Part shown: positions 13,971 through 15,126 of the stretch, piece after piece | Layout: each line of letters begins with the position of its first letter | How positions within the stretch are numbered: position 1 is the first letter of the stretch | Assembly (NCBI GenBank): GCA_964572965.1 | Contig: CAZNHL010000084.1 | Coordinates: forward strand, 1-15,126 | DNA from: CAZNHL01 sp964572965 | GTDB lineage: Bacteria > Bacteroidota > Bacteroidia > Cytophagales > UBA9547 | Length of the DNA stretch: 15,126 nucleotides | Reading direction: 5' to 3' | Translations under genes and position numbers: made by a program | The notes under the pieces: generated by a model | What the model was told of the DNA's origin: nothing | The model's input: the letters and a program-made list of their open reading frames with translations, nothing else | Database searches by the model: none

Positions 13971-14350
13971 ATTTCTTCATTTTTTCCGAGAAATGATAAT
14001 CTATTTTAAAGAAAGGATAAGCATTGGGCTGAAGGCTGAATGCTTAAAGTAAAATGTTTAATTAAACACATCCTTCAAAAAAATATTACGCTTTAAGTCT
14101 GCAAATTTTAGCATTATATAAAGCCTACCACCTATTAAATTTCTCCCCAAATTTTATGCAACAATTCCAGAGGCAGGAGACTCGGTTTACGGACAGAATT
14201 CACACCTCATGGTTTACGTTAAAATGCTTAAGAATTAATAGTAAAGAGTATTTTGGACTGCGCTCACAACTTTCAGTGCCATTAAATAGTGTATTAAACC
14301 AAACCTTTAAATAACTTCAAGAGTAAAAAGCAAGTAAAATTATTTTTCTC
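13971..14350. other. Noncoding gap between divergent genes
   Basis: This should contain promoters for serA (minus) and for the gene at 14351 (plus), but I find no exact TAnnTTTG on either strand. It holds a 14-bp perfect palindrome, TGTTTAATTAAACA (14055-14068), a tandem GGCTGAA pair near 14028-14040, and GGTTTACG twice (14184-14191, 14211-14218). A 52-codon open frame (14156-14314) is probably chance. Confidence 0.4.
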
Positions 14351-14842
14351 ATGTATTCTTCAGACTTTAGAAAATTCGACAGCGCAGAGGTTGACTACAA
14401 CCTAGAAGGCAGGTATGGATCGATTAAATGGCTTAAAGAATCTCGCTCAGACGACTTTAAAGCGATTTGGTTATATGTTGCCGCATTAAAAGAAAAACAC
14501 AATATCAATAAATGGTTCTTCGACAAAACATTTGAAAGTATTTATCCCAATGACGATAAATGGAAAAAGAACCAGTTATTTAAAGAATCCGTTGACATAG
14601 ATTCATTTACCAGAGAAAATAGCCTCCATGTAGCTATTATTATGCCATTAAATTTCTATACAGAAGTAGTCACAACAGAATTTATTAACGAAAAAAGCAA
14701 GCTGGAAGGCTACAATTTCAAAATATTCAAATCACCTGAAGAAGCTCGCATCTGGCTAACAGAGCAAAAAGATCCCCACCTACTGACAACCGCTTCAGAA
14801 TCTAGCAGGTTTTCGTACAAAGAAGACAATAAGCAAGTATGA
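14351..14842 (+). CDS. Uncharacterised 163-residue protein, possibly STAS/SpoIIAA-like
   Basis: I do not recognise a named family. The protein is soluble and highly charged, with no signal peptide or membrane helix. The order of elements resembles small STAS/SEC14-type domains: a strand RYGSIKWLKE (21-30), a helix SDDFKAIWLYVAALKEKH (33-50), a strand with NKWFFDKTFESIYPNDDKW (53-71), the strand HVAIIMPL (93-100), a helix TEVVTTEFINEKS (104-116), the strand YNFKIFKS (121-128) and the closing helix PEEARIWLTEQ (129-139). A K-W-x-x-D strand and a final E-A-x-x-W-L helix recur in such Bacteroidota proteins. The last 20 or so residues are Ser-rich and look disordered. It stands alone, with an AT-rich leader and a possible terminator downstream. 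It shares a similar fold pattern, but no obvious sequence similarity, with the 138-residue protein at 11118. Confidence 0.72.
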   Translation: MYSSDFRKFDSAEVDYNLEGRYGSIKWLKESRSDDFKAIWLYVAALKEKHNINKWFFDKTFESIYPNDDKWKKNQLFKESVDIDSFTRENSLHVAIIMPLNFYTEVVTTEFINEKSKLEGYNFKIFKSPEEARIWLTEQKDPHLLTTASESSRFSYKEDNKQV

Positions 14843-14890
14843 ACAAACCCTGTCTTGTATAGAACCGGTTCCGCTGGGGCTAAAAACGGC

Positions 14891-14928
14891 AATGCTACTT
14901 TTTGAGAAATGTAGCGTTTCAAATTCTT
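14891..14928 (+). terminator. Probable weak terminator after the 163-residue gene
   Basis: AATGCTAC (14891-14898) pairs with GTAGCGTT (14911-14918, one G-U pair), with an inner TTT/AAA extension past one mismatch. TCAAATTCTT follows. It lies about 50 bp after the stop codon. Confidence 0.4.
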
Positions 14929-15003
14929 AGACATGTACACTAAGGCACAAAACAATTATAGATTAAATGACTATCCGCTTCTATGAACCTTATTGTGTTT
15001 CTC

Positions 15004-15028
15004 CGCAGATAACGCAGAATTTCGCAGA
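15004..15028. repeat. Three CGCAGA repeats at one-turn spacing
   Basis: CGCAGA occurs at 15004-15009, 15013-15018 and 15023-15028, with starts 9 and 10 bp apart. The rest of 14843-15126 shows no gene, only the terminator and the palindrome GAACCGGTTC (14862-14871). Confidence 0.6.
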
Positions 15029-15126
15029 TCAGGATTTAAAACTCCGGTTCTGTAAACCCTGAAAAATCAACAATCATTTGCACTATCAGGAAATTATTAG
15101 GTAAAATTCAGAATCTCTGGTTAAAC

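Noticed and set aside
14156..14314. 52-codon plus-strand frame beginning MQQFQRQETR
   Set aside because: No motif, ribosome site or fitted neighbours; a frame of this length is plausible by chance in AT-rich DNA. Conservation in relatives would revive it.

Overview
The window looks like chromosomal DNA of a member of the Bacteroidota, AT-rich and with short intergenic gaps. Three things point there: two proteins end in the type IX secretion (T9SS) type A sorting domain with its YPNP motif, there is a PorT-like outer-membrane barrel protein, and several gene starts are preceded by the Bacteroidota -7 promoter element TAnnTTTG. I cannot name the genus from the sequence alone. I see no insertion sequence, phage gene, CRISPR array, tRNA or rRNA.

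Layout. Bases 1-341 hold the C-terminal end of a T9SS-exported protein and its terminator. Bases 398-3460 hold an AEC-family permease followed by an OmpR-type response regulator and its overlapping histidine kinase. A pair of 8-bp direct repeats 11 bp apart precedes the regulator. Bases 3671-5481 hold a short-chain dehydrogenase and an aldo/keto reductase 4 bp apart, behind a perfect inverted repeat that could be an operator. A small DUF2892-type membrane protein faces them at 5499-5726. Bases 5727-6385 are gene-poor, with one possible 58-residue protein. Bases 6386-8474 hold a secreted PQQ-type sugar dehydrogenase and a convergent beta-barrel protein that share a perfect 19-bp bidirectional terminator. 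Bases 8755-10514 hold an RlmI-like 23S rRNA methyltransferase and a DUF1648 membrane protein.

Bases 10774-11721, on the minus strand, are the least ordinary part. They hold two tiny hydrophobic peptides (29 and 33 residues, overlapping by 11 bp), an unrecognised 138-residue protein and a HigA-like HTH protein with no RelE/HigB toxin beside it. This resembles a small toxin-antitoxin or regulatory cassette with an atypical membrane-peptide component. That reading is inference.

Bases 12006-13895 (minus) encode a fused serine-biosynthesis enzyme: an N-terminal HAD phosphatase of the phosphoserine-phosphatase type joined to a complete SerA with an ACT domain. A gene for an unrecognised, possibly STAS-like protein lies at 14351-14842. 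The window ends in non-coding DNA with three evenly spaced CGCAGA repeats.

Most genes are housekeeping or redox functions that do not form one pathway. The clear functional groupings are the two-component pair, the SDR/AKR pair and the fused serine enzyme.
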